Positions 36,291-46,739 of a DNA stretch of 64,000 nucleotides are shown piece by piece. Made by a program: the position numbers and the translations under genes. Source of the DNA: UBA940 sp031547885 (GTDB lineage: Bacteria > Bacteroidota > Bacteroidia > Bacteroidales > Rikenellaceae); the NCBI GenBank assembly GCA_031547885.1, contig JAVBRO010000007.1:68842-132841 (forward strand), in the 5' to 3' direction. Positions within the stretch are counted from its first letter, which is position 1; every line of letters starts with the position of its first letter. Under the pieces are notes generated by a model. It searched no databases, was not told the DNA's origin, and saw only the letters and a list, made by a program, of their open reading frames with translations.

Positions 36291-39200
36291 TCATTGTATT
36301 TTTAAAAGTTCTGTCTTACCCCGGATTCCCGATGGACTAAGGCCCGGCCATGGTCTGTTATAGGTGAAATATATACTTCTCTGCTCCTGGGGAAGCGCAT
36401 CCTGCTGAATCATCTTGTTTTTCCAGGAGGTTGTCACCCTGACCTCGAGACTGTTCTTTCCATTTTTTAAATATTCCGATACGTCTATACGGTAGGGGCG
36501 GCACCACAATACCCTGTCCAACAAATTTCCGTTCACCGACACGGAAGCTGTCTCCGACATATGTTCGAATTCCAGAAATATTACGTCGCCGTCCTGTTTG
36601 CCCTCGAAGTCGAACTGGTTGACATAAGTGATCGTGCCCGCGAAATGTCTCAGGCCGGCATCGTCGGATTCACTCCATTCTTCGAGCGGATGGCCGCCCA
36701 GACAGTAATTTTCACCGGTCCATTTGTTATGGAACGCAATATCCCATGTATCGTCAAATGAATATACCGTAACGAGCGACGGATAATTACTTTGTCCTGT
36801 TCCCTGCGTGCGCGTCTTTTCCCTGAACACCACGAAACAGCTGCCGCTTGCCTCGAGTCTCAACGGGATCTTTGTGAGCCCGTTCTCAAAGCTGAAGCAT
36901 TCCAGCTTCCGAACGGTTCCGTCCACCGGATCCCACAATTCGGGAGTGAATCCGGTCACGTTGAACGTTGCCTCGAATTCCGCCGCTTCATCCGACTGGT
37001 TGCACACGAAGAATAAATCACCCTTATCGAATTTGCGCTGCTTCCACAGAAGTGCCTCACCGCCTTCGAAGCCGACCGCCTCGCGAACGCCGATCTCTTC
37101 GAGCACACTGTTGACCGGCACGTTGCAGAATACCCTGCCCTTACCAAGATTATTCCTTATCGTATCGGCGGTGCTGTAATCGTCAGTGTTCCACAGTTCT
37201 TTCGATAGTCGGCCAACCATGCCGTCGCATTCCGGATAACCGGCAAGGCTCGGCGAACGCTCCACAGGTCTGCCGAGGACCACTGCCCCCTGCCGCACCA
37301 GTTCGCGGATACTTTCGAGCACTTCGGGACGCATGGTGTTTATCGGAGGCAGAACGAGCAGCGAGTACTCTATGCCCGACGGCAACGTCAGTTTGCCGTT
37401 CTTTACTTTAAAATAGTTCCGGATTACATCCGAATTGACAAAATCGTAGTCATAACCCGGAGACATATCTCCGTCCACCCAGCCGCTCATCTTCGGCGAC
37501 TCTTCGCTTATAAAGTAGCAGACATCGGCGTGATGCCTTCCCTGCCGCAGCATGAAACAGCATCGGCGTTGGTAGTCTATCCAGGATACCGACTGCTCGA
37601 ACCATGTGTTGTGGCGGTTGTACTCGATACCGAACCATGTGTTTATCCCCGGCACCTTGTCGTCGTAAGGCTGGTGTATGCAAAGATGCAGTATATGTTG
37701 GTTGACGCCGTCGACGTAGCTTTTGTCTCCGTATTTCTTGATATTGCCCGGATAATATCCGAATGTATTGCCACTGGTGGTGTACGATTCTGCGTAAACC
37801 GTATTCTTGCCATATACATGACATCCCGAGGCGGCGAGGCGACATTCGATATTCTCTCCGGCATTTGTCCAGAACTCCCCGCCGACCGCAGGAGAATATT
37901 TGCTATACAGCAGGAACTCCGAAGGGAATCCGTCCCATCCATAGTTTTCGAGCCATAGTTCCGTACCGTTACGCTCGCACTCCTCTTTCATACCGCCCAC
38001 GTACTGCGAAGCAATCCTTTCGGCGACGAGCCTCCGCAGGTCCCAAAGGAATCTGTTCGATTGATCCACCGATCCGACTATCTGGCCTGTAAGTACCGCC
38101 ATATAGGGATACGGGTCGTATCCGTATCTGCCGGTAAAGACATCATGGAAACCTTCCGTCCAGTTCATCGGCCCTGTCTCATAGCTGTCGGCTATCACCC
38201 TGGAGAACGACTCGAGATCTTCACTGCTCATACCCTCCACTATCCTGCCAACATACGAATCGTAATGGTCAGCTATCGGCCTCTTGCTCAACTTGTCTAT
38301 CTCGAGGCCCTTGAGGGCGGGCGGGGAAGGGTTGTTTGTGGCGTTCGTAGTGGTCATCCCCACTCTTAGAACGGTCCATTTGCCTTCTGGCACACTCCAT
38401 CTGAGGGTCTGGCCGTCGAAACTGTCCGTGATATTCAACACTTGTCCGGCATCCACAATCCCTTCACCGTCGAACTGCTCCTGATTTTCCCACATGTAGG
38501 CGAACCAGTCGGGAGTCGCGCGGCTGGGCATTTTGTTAAGCAATTTTTCGGGATAATTCTCGAGCAGCGGCTTCGACGTCAGGGCAAGTTCGCTTATCCT
38601 GAATTCCGGCGGCAGATCCGAAAGCACTATACGGAATCTGTCGGATACGGCATTACCGATCGACATTACCAAAGGGGCGTAAGGCTCGGGCCCCATTGTT
38701 ACCGTCCTGTTTATGCGGTCGAACCATTTTTCCGCGACAAGCTCATATACTCCATCTTTTTCGGCATATACGCTGCATACTGTAGCGAAGACCTGCTCTC
38801 CGGGTTTGATATACAGGCCCCTCTTCCGGACAGGCCGCTCGAAGCTGATGTCTATTTGTATCCTGCCATGGTTCCCGTTGCCGAAAACGCAATCGGTGGC
38901 AGGATCGGAATCGGTCAGTGCGGCGATGCGGGAGCAGTCAGGCTGAACCGACAATTCGGCCGGAACTGCAATATTGCTGTCAACCACCGGATAAGCCAGC
39001 ATAACGACATCCTGGAAGAACTCCTTCGGTTTGGCTATGGCGAGTTCCACGTCGGCAGGTCCCTCGACCGTAGTCTGGGAACATACCAGATAACGGTTGG
39101 CATCTTCGGGTTTCACCCACGGACCGCCGGAAAGACTCCAGCCTCCGGAATTGAAAGTACTGACCCGAATGCCTATGCGCGTTCCCTCGCTTATGGCGAA

Positions 39201-39494
39201 TCGCATGCAGTCGATCCATTCGTCGCTCATGCTGGTAACGTTGCCCGGGGCAGCCCATCCTTCGTATATATTACCTATATATACTTCCCCAATGCCAACT
39301 CCGGCCAGCGCTTCCAGGTCCTTGGTGATGCCGTCTTTTGTTATATGCTCGTTCATCCAGTACCAGTATATGCCGGGTTTGGTATCTTCCGGCGGATTCA
39401 TAAACCCGCGGAGCATAGGATCCCCGCTCATGCATCCCGACAGGAAACAGAGGCAGGATAATAATGGCCAGCCGGCCGCTATGAACATCTTCAT
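36291..39494 (-). CDS. GH106-like alpha-L-rhamnosidase (copy 2), lipoprotein
   Basis: The protein has 1067 residues from the ATG at 39494, which has a GGAG ribosome-binding-like stretch before it; 39527 would add 11 residues. The lipoprotein signal ends LSGC (Cys 21). Family blocks: KPGIYWYWMNEHITKDGITK, FNSGGWSLSGGPWVKPEDAN, VIADSYETGPMNWTEGFHDV and WLENYGWDGFP, then a C-terminal beta domain with VSVNGNLLDRVLWCRPYRID. It is membrane-anchored, unlike copies 1 and 3, which have plain signal peptides. It is the last gene of the GH172-led operon and may act on rhamnose in a different position from its paralogues. Confidence 0.8.
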   Translation of the reverse strand: MKMFIAAGWPLLSCLCFLSGCMSGDPMLRGFMNPPEDTKPGIYWYWMNEHITKDGITKDLEALAGVGIGEVYIGNIYEGWAAPGNVTSMSDEWIDCMRFAISEGTRIGIRVSTFNSGGWSLSGGPWVKPEDANRYLVCSQTTVEGPADVELAIAKPKEFFQDVVMLAYPVVDSNIAVPAELSVQPDCSRIAALTDSDPATDCVFGNGNHGRIQIDISFERPVRKRGLYIKPGEQVFATVCSVYAEKDGVYELVAEKWFDRINRTVTMGPEPYAPLVMSIGNAVSDRFRIVLSDLPPEFRISELALTSKPLLENYPEKLLNKMPSRATPDWFAYMWENQEQFDGEGIVDAGQVLNITDSFDGQTLRWSVPEGKWTVLRVGMTTTNATNNPSPPALKGLEIDKLSKRPIADHYDSYVGRIVEGMSSEDLESFSRVIADSYETGPMNWTEGFHDVFTGRYGYDPYPYMAVLTGQIVGSVDQSNRFLWDLRRLVAERIASQYVGGMKEECERNGTELWLENYGWDGFPSEFLLYSKYSPAVGGEFWTNAGENIECRLAASGCHVYGKNTVYAESYTTSGNTFGYYPGNIKKYGDKSYVDGVNQHILHLCIHQPYDDKVPGINTWFGIEYNRHNTWFEQSVSWIDYQRRCCFMLRQGRHHADVCYFISEESPKMSGWVDGDMSPGYDYDFVNSDVIRNYFKVKNGKLTLPSGIEYSLLVLPPINTMRPEVLESIRELVRQGAVVLGRPVERSPSLAGYPECDGMVGRLSKELWNTDDYSTADTIRNNLGKGRVFCNVPVNSVLEEIGVREAVGFEGGEALLWKQRKFDKGDLFFVCNQSDEAAEFEATFNVTGFTPELWDPVDGTVRKLECFSFENGLTKIPLRLEASGSCFVVFREKTRTQGTGQSNYPSLVTVYSFDDTWDIAFHNKWTGENYCLGGHPLEEWSESDDAGLRHFAGTITYVNQFDFEGKQDGDVIFLEFEHMSETASVSVNGNLLDRVLWCRPYRIDVSEYLKNGKNSLEVRVTTSWKNKMIQQDALPQEQRSIYFTYNRPWPGLSPSGIRGKTELLKIQ

Positions 39495-39532
39495 CGCTCC
39501 AAAGTTTTTAATCGTTGTCCGGCACATTGCGG

Positions 39533-42500
39533 TTATGGTATGAAATAGATTTGCTTAAGTCCTATCCACGAAATGCCTATCCACAGCAGAGACGGCTTAT
39601 CACTGTCATCATCTATCTCTATGCGCACCTCCCGCCCCCTGAAACGGGCCACATCCATATACTGCATATGGAGCGTATGCATCCCGGGAGAGTAGAGTTC
39701 GGCCAGTATCCTGCCTGTTTTGGCATCCAGCAGGCGCATGCCCGGCGATTCCTTGCCCTTCGCATCCCGCGATGTCATACCTCCGTGCATATTGAAGGCC
39801 AGGCGGGATGTCCATTCGGGAATACGGAATACCGGCGACAGGGCCTTGCCCGTTGCCGTAGAGCCTTTGGCCGAATACGAGTTCAGGGTAACGTCGTTGA
39901 ATAGTCCCGGAGAAGCGGAGAACGAAAAGGCATCCCCTTCGACGGTCCACCCTTCGAGGTCGGCCGGAGTCTGCAGGTCGAAGCATATCTCCCTCGAAAA
40001 ACGTTTTGCATGCTGATCCCACTGTGTACCTTCGAGCATCGCAAAGTCGTCGGCAGTGAAAGCGGTTACCGCCACCAGACCCAATGCCGACACCGCATCG
40101 AGCGATTCCACCTCTATCCATTCCATCTCCCGATACCCCCCGAGATCGAATTCGATCACCGAAAATATGCCCGAAGGGGTCACTATCGCGGCGCTGTTGC
40201 TCCAGTATGCAGGCTGCGGGAAAGCAGGAGGTGTTCCTTCGCTGCGGTCGGCCATGTCGACGGTCATTATGGGCAGATTGGCCGACCGCAGCGGCCGGTC
40301 GGCGTAAGTTGTCGCAAATCCGCTTACGGCCGCCGGCGAGTACGATGCGTCGAGGTCGCCAGGATACGACACCGTCCTGGTGACTATAGCCCCGTCGCTG
40401 TCGCGCACAGTGATGCGGGCAACGTCGGTATACATGTCGTGATGGTCGACGAGCGGCGACACGAGGAAGTAAAGCTTGCGGCACTGCACTCCTTTGGCCG
40501 GAATATGCGCTACCGGCGTGCCGTTGCTCTTTGAAACGGCGGCGAACGAGCGGCCGCTGATACTGAACTTCAGTCCGGGTATCTGCGGAATATCGACGGA
40601 AGAGAGCGTTTCCAGCGATTTGAGCGGAGAGGCCGCAAAACTCCACGGCCAGTGGTAGAAAGTATTGTATTTACGTACCTTCATCCAGTCGTCGTCGGGC
40701 GTATCCAGATGCTCCGAAATATCGAGCGGTTTCATATTCGCTTCGGAATAGTTCTTAAGCGCATCTTCTTTCAGCATCTCGCCGAGAACGGCCTTCACCC
40801 GAACCGACTCTCCGTTCGGCAGGATAAGATAAAAAGTATTGACCCCGGGGAAGAAGTTATGCAGGCAGGAAGCGTCGAAAAACAGCGTATGCTCCTTCTC
40901 ACTTCTGGGATCGATGTCAATGGGCACGGTTATTATATTCCTTCCGAATTCGATCATGCCCTCGCCGCTTACCCTTTCTGATGTATTGTTGCGCAGAATA
41001 CTCTTCACGGCGATTCTCCCGGATTCTGCTTTCATCTCGGAAAGCGGCAGCGCCTCGAAGCGGGGCAGGACGGTTATATCGACGGGAATATAGAATTCCA
41101 GCCCTTCATCGGCAGCACACGACAGGAAGAACGTGCGCCGCGAAAAATTGAGTTCGCCCAGTTTGCCGAATCTTTCGTAGGGAGCCAGCAGCCCCTTCCC
41201 GACCACAGCCTCTATCCCTTTGTCACTCACCCTCACCGAATGCAGCACGTTGCCGCGGTCTTCGACACCCAGGATACGTACGTCTCCTTTAAGGACGACA
41301 GAAAGTCTTTCCGATTCGGCTGCCGAACCGGGAGCGCTTATCTCATAATCCACAGGATCGAAAGAGAGCCTGAGCAGACTGCTGTTTTCAGCAGCGATAT
41401 CGGCTTCGACGAACATACCGCCGACACCGGCCGTGATCCTGACAGGTACATCGACTCCGTTGTTGGTCAACCTTATGTTGCGGCCGACCGGAATCGGCCA
41501 TTTTATTCTGCGTGCGAGTTTTTCCGCTGTATTCAGCCTGTATTCAAGGGTATTACCATTACGCTCAAACCTGGCTTGGTGACCTTTAAGGTCGAGTTCG
41601 GCAAAAGGCCAATCATCAGGAAAACAAGGAGCTACTTCTATGCTGTTGTTGGGCTTATCCATTTTCAAACCGAACAGGGCTTCTATCACCGCAGAGATGT
41701 AGAGCCCTGCCGGTGGGGAAAAATACATGGGGTTGCTCTCCGTTGAGACCTCGGGCCACGAGCCGCGGTGGTTGTCGTCCGACACCCATTCTGCAGCAGT
41801 GTGGAGCGGCCTCGCAGCGTGGTTCCGCATACCTGCAGCGCCGTATCCCCAGGCCGCCCAAGGCTGCTGCGCAACGCCGGCCTGCATCCCCCAAGTGCCG
41901 ACGGCGTGATAGGTGAATATATTGGATGCATAGACGGCCCCGTTGTCGCCGGTGAGCCTGTCTCCGATATGCCTCAGAGCCGTGTATGAGTCGACAACGT
42001 CCGAAAGACCGAATATGGTGGGATACAAATATGTGTGGTACGGAGCTTCGGGTCTGCCATTGCCCAGATAGTCTTTAAAAAATGCATGACGCCCCAGATC
42101 ACTTTGCCACAGTTCATCGGTCAGTCTCTGTTCGGCGAGGTCGGCGCGCGAATTCCAGTACGAGGCGGTCTGCCTGTCGCCCAACCCTTTAGCCAGCGAA
42201 GCCCTGGTCCTCATCATATTAATACCTTCTATAGAAGAGGTGGTACCGTCGGACGGTGTCGCAATGTAATCCTCCTGATTGCCGATCTGCAGTCCCCAAC
42301 CCAAAAGCAGGTTGCGGTCAATGTCGTGTTCTGAATAGGTCTGCGAAAGGACGGTGTCGAGCACCGGAGCCATCCCGCGGGCAAGGTCGGTGTCGGCCGT
42401 AAAATTCCAGTACTGGCGAAGCTGCCATGTCCAGAACTGGTTGGACCCGCCGAAGTCGCGGCGTTTGGTACCGAGCGGATCGGTATGCGATATCGCTCCG

Positions 42501-43510
42501 TTGGTCTGCATGCCTTTCGCCTGTGACATAAGGCTTATGCGGGACCTGTCGGGATACCCGAGCCACGATGCGGCCGACGACTGCTGCTGGTGCCATATCA
42601 TCACCCAGTGGTGTATGGCCTCTATCCAGCCGTACGGCTCGAACCAACTGTACTCCAGATTGTATATCGCTGTGCTGAAAGCCTCGTCTATCATCGGATC
42701 TGGAGTCTTGATCCTGTTTCTCATAAGCTCCCCGTAGTGACGTCCTACGTCTGCCAGCGCCCGTGCGGTATCGAGCCGCATCAATTTCGACAGCCTTCCG
42801 CGGTTATCGGCAAACGCCAGCAAAACCTCGCCGCTGCCATTCGGGAAAGAACATTCGATAAATTCTCCATCCCCTGCGGATTCCACAGATAGGCTGCCGT
42901 TCGCACGCACGCCGGTTATAAGACGATGCGCGGCAGTAGTGATATAATATGTGCTGCCTGACTTCCCAACCTTATTATCGCCCGTATCGAGCGGGGCCAC
43001 GGCGGTCGCACCGAGGTTTTCGAACGAGGATTGCTGCCACCTGGACTCCCCGATCTGCAGACGGACTGCAGCTGCGGGGATCGTCTTTACAGAATAAACG
43101 GCAGCTCCGGCAAATGTCGCTTCACCCTGTCCCTGCAACAGAGGTGTAAAGGTCGTTTCAACCTTTATCCCTCCCAGATAAAAACTTGCCACGACTCCCC
43201 CCGGAGTATCTTCCACAATTATCTGCGTGGCATCCGACGCTGTATATACCTTACCGTCTGCTTCTATATACGGGATGATCTTGGCAAGGGCAGCGAAGTG
43301 AAAGCCTGAAAATTCCGGATAATAGGTCAGCAGTCTGGAAACCGGCGCCTGCTCGTAAGTGCGCACCAGAGTATACCCCCATGCGGCCATGCGGTCGGAA
43401 AGGTCTCTTCTGAAATGATCGGGAGCAAGCGACTGCGCTGTTACAGAGCAGATGCAACACGCTAAAGCCATTGTCACCGATATCGCAATGTATATTGTTA
43501 TCCTTTTCAT
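39533..43510 (-). CDS. Large secreted (alpha/alpha)-barrel glycosidase-like protein
   Basis: The protein has 1325 residues with a signal peptide (YIAISVTMALACCICSVTAQ). Residues about 25-270 are beta-rich (GKVYTASDATQIIVEDTPG). Residues about 270-660 look like a six-hairpin glycosidase barrel: EAFSTAIYNLEYSWFEPYGW, MIWHQQQSSAASWLGYPDR, RDFGGSNQFWTWQLRQYW, GWGLQIGNQEDYIATPSDGT and SWPEVSTESNPMYFSPPAGL. A final 650 residues are beta-sandwich-like and match nothing I recognise. The family is uncertain; GH63-, GH78- or GH95-like relatives are possible. It sits between two GH106-like genes in the same transcript, so it very likely cleaves part of the same glycan. Confidence 0.55.
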   Translation of the reverse strand: MKRITIYIAISVTMALACCICSVTAQSLAPDHFRRDLSDRMAAWGYTLVRTYEQAPVSRLLTYYPEFSGFHFAALAKIIPYIEADGKVYTASDATQIIVEDTPGGVVASFYLGGIKVETTFTPLLQGQGEATFAGAAVYSVKTIPAAAVRLQIGESRWQQSSFENLGATAVAPLDTGDNKVGKSGSTYYITTAAHRLITGVRANGSLSVESAGDGEFIECSFPNGSGEVLLAFADNRGRLSKLMRLDTARALADVGRHYGELMRNRIKTPDPMIDEAFSTAIYNLEYSWFEPYGWIEAIHHWVMIWHQQQSSAASWLGYPDRSRISLMSQAKGMQTNGAISHTDPLGTKRRDFGGSNQFWTWQLRQYWNFTADTDLARGMAPVLDTVLSQTYSEHDIDRNLLLGWGLQIGNQEDYIATPSDGTTSSIEGINMMRTRASLAKGLGDRQTASYWNSRADLAEQRLTDELWQSDLGRHAFFKDYLGNGRPEAPYHTYLYPTIFGLSDVVDSYTALRHIGDRLTGDNGAVYASNIFTYHAVGTWGMQAGVAQQPWAAWGYGAAGMRNHAARPLHTAAEWVSDDNHRGSWPEVSTESNPMYFSPPAGLYISAVIEALFGLKMDKPNNSIEVAPCFPDDWPFAELDLKGHQARFERNGNTLEYRLNTAEKLARRIKWPIPVGRNIRLTNNGVDVPVRITAGVGGMFVEADIAAENSSLLRLSFDPVDYEISAPGSAAESERLSVVLKGDVRILGVEDRGNVLHSVRVSDKGIEAVVGKGLLAPYERFGKLGELNFSRRTFFLSCAADEGLEFYIPVDITVLPRFEALPLSEMKAESGRIAVKSILRNNTSERVSGEGMIEFGRNIITVPIDIDPRSEKEHTLFFDASCLHNFFPGVNTFYLILPNGESVRVKAVLGEMLKEDALKNYSEANMKPLDISEHLDTPDDDWMKVRKYNTFYHWPWSFAASPLKSLETLSSVDIPQIPGLKFSISGRSFAAVSKSNGTPVAHIPAKGVQCRKLYFLVSPLVDHHDMYTDVARITVRDSDGAIVTRTVSYPGDLDASYSPAAVSGFATTYADRPLRSANLPIMTVDMADRSEGTPPAFPQPAYWSNSAAIVTPSGIFSVIEFDLGGYREMEWIEVESLDAVSALGLVAVTAFTADDFAMLEGTQWDQHAKRFSREICFDLQTPADLEGWTVEGDAFSFSASPGLFNDVTLNSYSAKGSTATGKALSPVFRIPEWTSRLAFNMHGGMTSRDAKGKESPGMRLLDAKTGRILAELYSPGMHTLHMQYMDVARFRGREVRIEIDDDSDKPSLLWIGISWIGLKQIYFIP

Positions 43511-43534
43511 TGTTCTTTGCTATAAGTTATGACG

Positions 43535-46500
43535 TCATTGCGCCCGGACATACTCTTCTACCACCACCGGTCCGATAAGCCCCGATTCCTGCAGTTGCGA
43601 TTCCGCATTATAGGGATCATACGGAGAAAAGAGGGTCCGCTGCGATTCGGGCAGCCTTTTATCGCCTATCATCCGGTTCATCCAGTTGTTCGCCACCTTC
43701 ACAGCAATGGTATTCTTTCCCTTTTTCACTGCGGTCGATATGTCAACCCTGTATGGATCGGTCCAGACGCAGCCGACATACACTCCGTTCACCCACACGT
43801 CGGCCATAGCCGTAAGCCGGTTCAGATCGAGGTGAACCGCGCCCGCCGGTTTGCCCATGTCGAATGAGGCGGTGTAAGTAGCCGTTCCCGAAAAATATTT
43901 CAGGCCGTCGTTGTCGGAGGTTGTCCAATCGTAGAGTTTATGCATGGTTACCGGCTCAGGCGCTCCCGCCGCTCCTTCGAAACTTACGTGCCAAGGACCG
44001 GAAACTTCGTGTGTTCTGGCCGGTGAGGGATAGTTCGCTTCAAAACTGTCGGCCGAGACGGGCTTGCCTGCCTTGCGGAATACGATGAAACAACTCCCGG
44101 CGGGGTCAAGTTTCACCGGAACGGAAGTAACGCTGTTCCCGTTAGAGAATGAGGGCAGCTTTCTGGTGCGGCCTGTGACCGGATCCCACAGTTCCGGCTG
44201 TTTTCCGTCCACGCGGAATTCGAGCACTGCTCTATAGGTGTCACTGCTCTGGTTGGACAGAAAATACAATTCGGTGCCGTCCGCAAGTGAACGGTGATTG
44301 AACAGGAACGGGATTTCAGCCGGAATACGGCAGTCTGGGACACATCCTACTAGTTCCAATATCTGACTTAAACTAACATCATTGACGATGAATCCTTTGC
44401 CGAATCCGGCTGATTTCCTGTCGTTTTCGTCGACACCCCGCCACAACTGCGCCGCAAGTTTCAGGAGTTTTTCGTCGGCATCAGGATAATTTTCGAGGCT
44501 CGGCGAACGTTTGGGCGGCGCTCCGACCACTACGGCACCATCCTCGACCAGACGCACGATCTTTTCGAGTACTTCAGGACGCATGGTCTCCATGGGAGGC
44601 AGCGCCAACACCCTGTACTGTGTGCCGTGCGGCAGGGTGAGCATGCCCTCGCTCACATAAAGATCGCGCAATATCACCTCTGCGTTTATAAAGTCGAATT
44701 GATACCCCTTAGGCAGCGGCGGATGCTGTACGCCGTCCATTTTAGGAGTATCTTCGCCTATGAAATAGGCCACGTCGGCAACGTTCAGCCCCTGCTGAAG
44801 CATATATCCCACACGCTTTATATAGTTGACGAATGCACCCGACTGGGCGAACCAAGTATTGTGCCTGTTGAATTCCGTACCGTACCAGTCGTTCATTCCG
44901 GGATACTTGTCTTCGAAAGGCTGGGAAATGAAAAGATGCAGAATATTATCGTTGACCCCTTCGGTAAAGTATTTGTCGGCGGTCATTTTCAGAACGGCAG
45001 GGTGCCTTCCGTATGTTTGGTCGCCGCTTGTGAACGATTCTGCTGAAACCGTTGGCTGCCCATAGATATGTGCGCATGAAGAGGCCATACGTATCTCTGT
45101 CCGGCCGAGTTTGCCGAGATTATTCCACGGCTCTGCGCACCAGAACTCCCCCCCTACCATGTGCGATTGTCCGCCGTACTGCAGCGACTCGCCCGGGAAT
45201 CCCCAGTGGCCATAATTCTCGAGCCACACCTTGAGTCCGTTTTCGTCACATATTTCGCGCAATCCCCCCACATACTCGTAAGAGATCTCGTCGGCAACCA
45301 GCCGCCTCATGTCCCACAGGAATCGTTCGGTCATTTCAGGACTCCCCACCACCGTACCGTAATAAGATGGGAGATAAGGCAGCATATCGTATCCGTAACG
45401 CTCCATGAATATCCGGCGGAAATCGTCGGTATAATTCTCGCCTCCCATTTCATAGCTGTCGGCGATCAGTATCCTGAAGGTCCTTCTGTCCTCAGCCGGT
45501 ATCCTGTCCATCAGTTTCCTTATGTACGAATCGAAATGTTTGCGCAGATGTTTTTTGCTCATTTTATCCACTTCAAGTCCGGTCGCTTCCGGAGTTGCGG
45601 GTCCGTTCATGGTCCCCGTGGGTGTCATTCCGGTACGCAGCACCACCCATTCACCATTAGGGACGTCCCAGTTAAGTGTTCCGTCGGGCTGCATCCATTC
45701 GCTTATATCCTTCACCGATGCCGGATCGACCACAAGGCTCATATCGTCGACCGGAACGGGCTTTCTCCACATGTAATCGCTCCACATCGGCTGCAGATAC
45801 TGGAACATCTTGCCGAATGTTTTTTCTATATAATTCTCCACCCGCGGTGCCGACGACAGTTCGACTTTTGCGCCTGCGGCAGCCTGATCGTCATTTTTGA
45901 GGATCACACGGAAATTCCTGCCTGCGGTAGCCTCGAAAGAGACCACACCCGGGCCGTAAGGCGAAAAGCCGACAGTAATGTTAGGCTCCGCGCGGTCTAT
46001 GGTGAACGACGCCACGTCGCGGTACACCCCTTCTTCCAGCACCTGCACAACCGCATCGGTGTAGAACCTGTAACGGGGTACATATACCGTGGCGCTTCTG
46101 GCTGTAAATCCTTCGGGAAATTCGAAATCATAGGCATAACCTCCATTTCCAATACGCTTCGGCGACTCCGACACAGACGTTTCCGCTTTAGGGGAGGGAT
46201 ATGCAATGACGCTGACATCCTGGAATATTTCCGCCGGCTTTTCCAATGTCACGGCGACCTTTCCGGGCCCTTTTACTATCGTCTGCGAAGATGCGAGATA
46301 GCGCATGGCTTCTTCCGGCTCAATCCATGGCCCGCCCGACTGACTCCATCCGGGGGAGTTGAATATGCCCACCTCGATGTCCAGATCCGCTGCGGTTTTA
46401 AGCGCCGTATGCATAATATCCCACCACTCTTCACTCTGGAACAGGACCGCGCCCGGAGTTCCGGTGCGAATGTCGCCTATGAAAACCCTGTTTATGCCGA

Positions 46501-46705
46501 CATCTTTCATTGAGTGCAGATCCTTTACGATCCCCTCTTTAGAAATATTCCCTGAGAGCCAATACCAGTATATACCTGTTTTAACCGACTGGGGCGGAGC
46601 TGCAAAGCCTTTTTCGAGATCCCACTGCGGTACCTCGGCCTGAGCGTACAAGCAGTGGGCCTGCATAAGTAACAGTGCTGCCGATATGATTGCGATTTTT
46701 TTCAT
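43535..46705 (-). CDS. GH106-like alpha-L-rhamnosidase (copy 3)
   Basis: The protein has 1056 residues with a Sec signal peptide (IISAALLLMQAHCLYAQA). Family blocks: KTGIYWYWLSGNISKEGIVK, FNSPGWSQSGGPWIEPEEAM, LIADSYEMGGENYTDDFRRI and WLENYGHWGFPGE. The C-terminal beta domain has DVWVNGVYVGCVWTDPYRVD. It is closer in these blocks to copy 2 than to copy 1 (both share the WLENYG motif and the IADSYE motif). It lies 34 bases after the GH172 gene and 24 bases before the large glycosidase-like gene. Confidence 0.8.
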   Translation of the reverse strand: MKKIAIISAALLLMQAHCLYAQAEVPQWDLEKGFAAPPQSVKTGIYWYWLSGNISKEGIVKDLHSMKDVGINRVFIGDIRTGTPGAVLFQSEEWWDIMHTALKTAADLDIEVGIFNSPGWSQSGGPWIEPEEAMRYLASSQTIVKGPGKVAVTLEKPAEIFQDVSVIAYPSPKAETSVSESPKRIGNGGYAYDFEFPEGFTARSATVYVPRYRFYTDAVVQVLEEGVYRDVASFTIDRAEPNITVGFSPYGPGVVSFEATAGRNFRVILKNDDQAAAGAKVELSSAPRVENYIEKTFGKMFQYLQPMWSDYMWRKPVPVDDMSLVVDPASVKDISEWMQPDGTLNWDVPNGEWVVLRTGMTPTGTMNGPATPEATGLEVDKMSKKHLRKHFDSYIRKLMDRIPAEDRRTFRILIADSYEMGGENYTDDFRRIFMERYGYDMLPYLPSYYGTVVGSPEMTERFLWDMRRLVADEISYEYVGGLREICDENGLKVWLENYGHWGFPGESLQYGGQSHMVGGEFWCAEPWNNLGKLGRTEIRMASSCAHIYGQPTVSAESFTSGDQTYGRHPAVLKMTADKYFTEGVNDNILHLFISQPFEDKYPGMNDWYGTEFNRHNTWFAQSGAFVNYIKRVGYMLQQGLNVADVAYFIGEDTPKMDGVQHPPLPKGYQFDFINAEVILRDLYVSEGMLTLPHGTQYRVLALPPMETMRPEVLEKIVRLVEDGAVVVGAPPKRSPSLENYPDADEKLLKLAAQLWRGVDENDRKSAGFGKGFIVNDVSLSQILELVGCVPDCRIPAEIPFLFNHRSLADGTELYFLSNQSSDTYRAVLEFRVDGKQPELWDPVTGRTRKLPSFSNGNSVTSVPVKLDPAGSCFIVFRKAGKPVSADSFEANYPSPARTHEVSGPWHVSFEGAAGAPEPVTMHKLYDWTTSDNDGLKYFSGTATYTASFDMGKPAGAVHLDLNRLTAMADVWVNGVYVGCVWTDPYRVDISTAVKKGKNTIAVKVANNWMNRMIGDKRLPESQRTLFSPYDPYNAESQLQESGLIGPVVVEEYVRAQ

Positions 46706-46739
46706 GACTTTCAGTTTGGGTAGTATACGATTTATGCAG

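Noticed and set aside
45161..46513. A 450-codon + strand open frame opposite GH106 copy 3
   Set aside because: The protein has no recognisable pattern and the minus-strand gene has family motifs throughout the same stretch.
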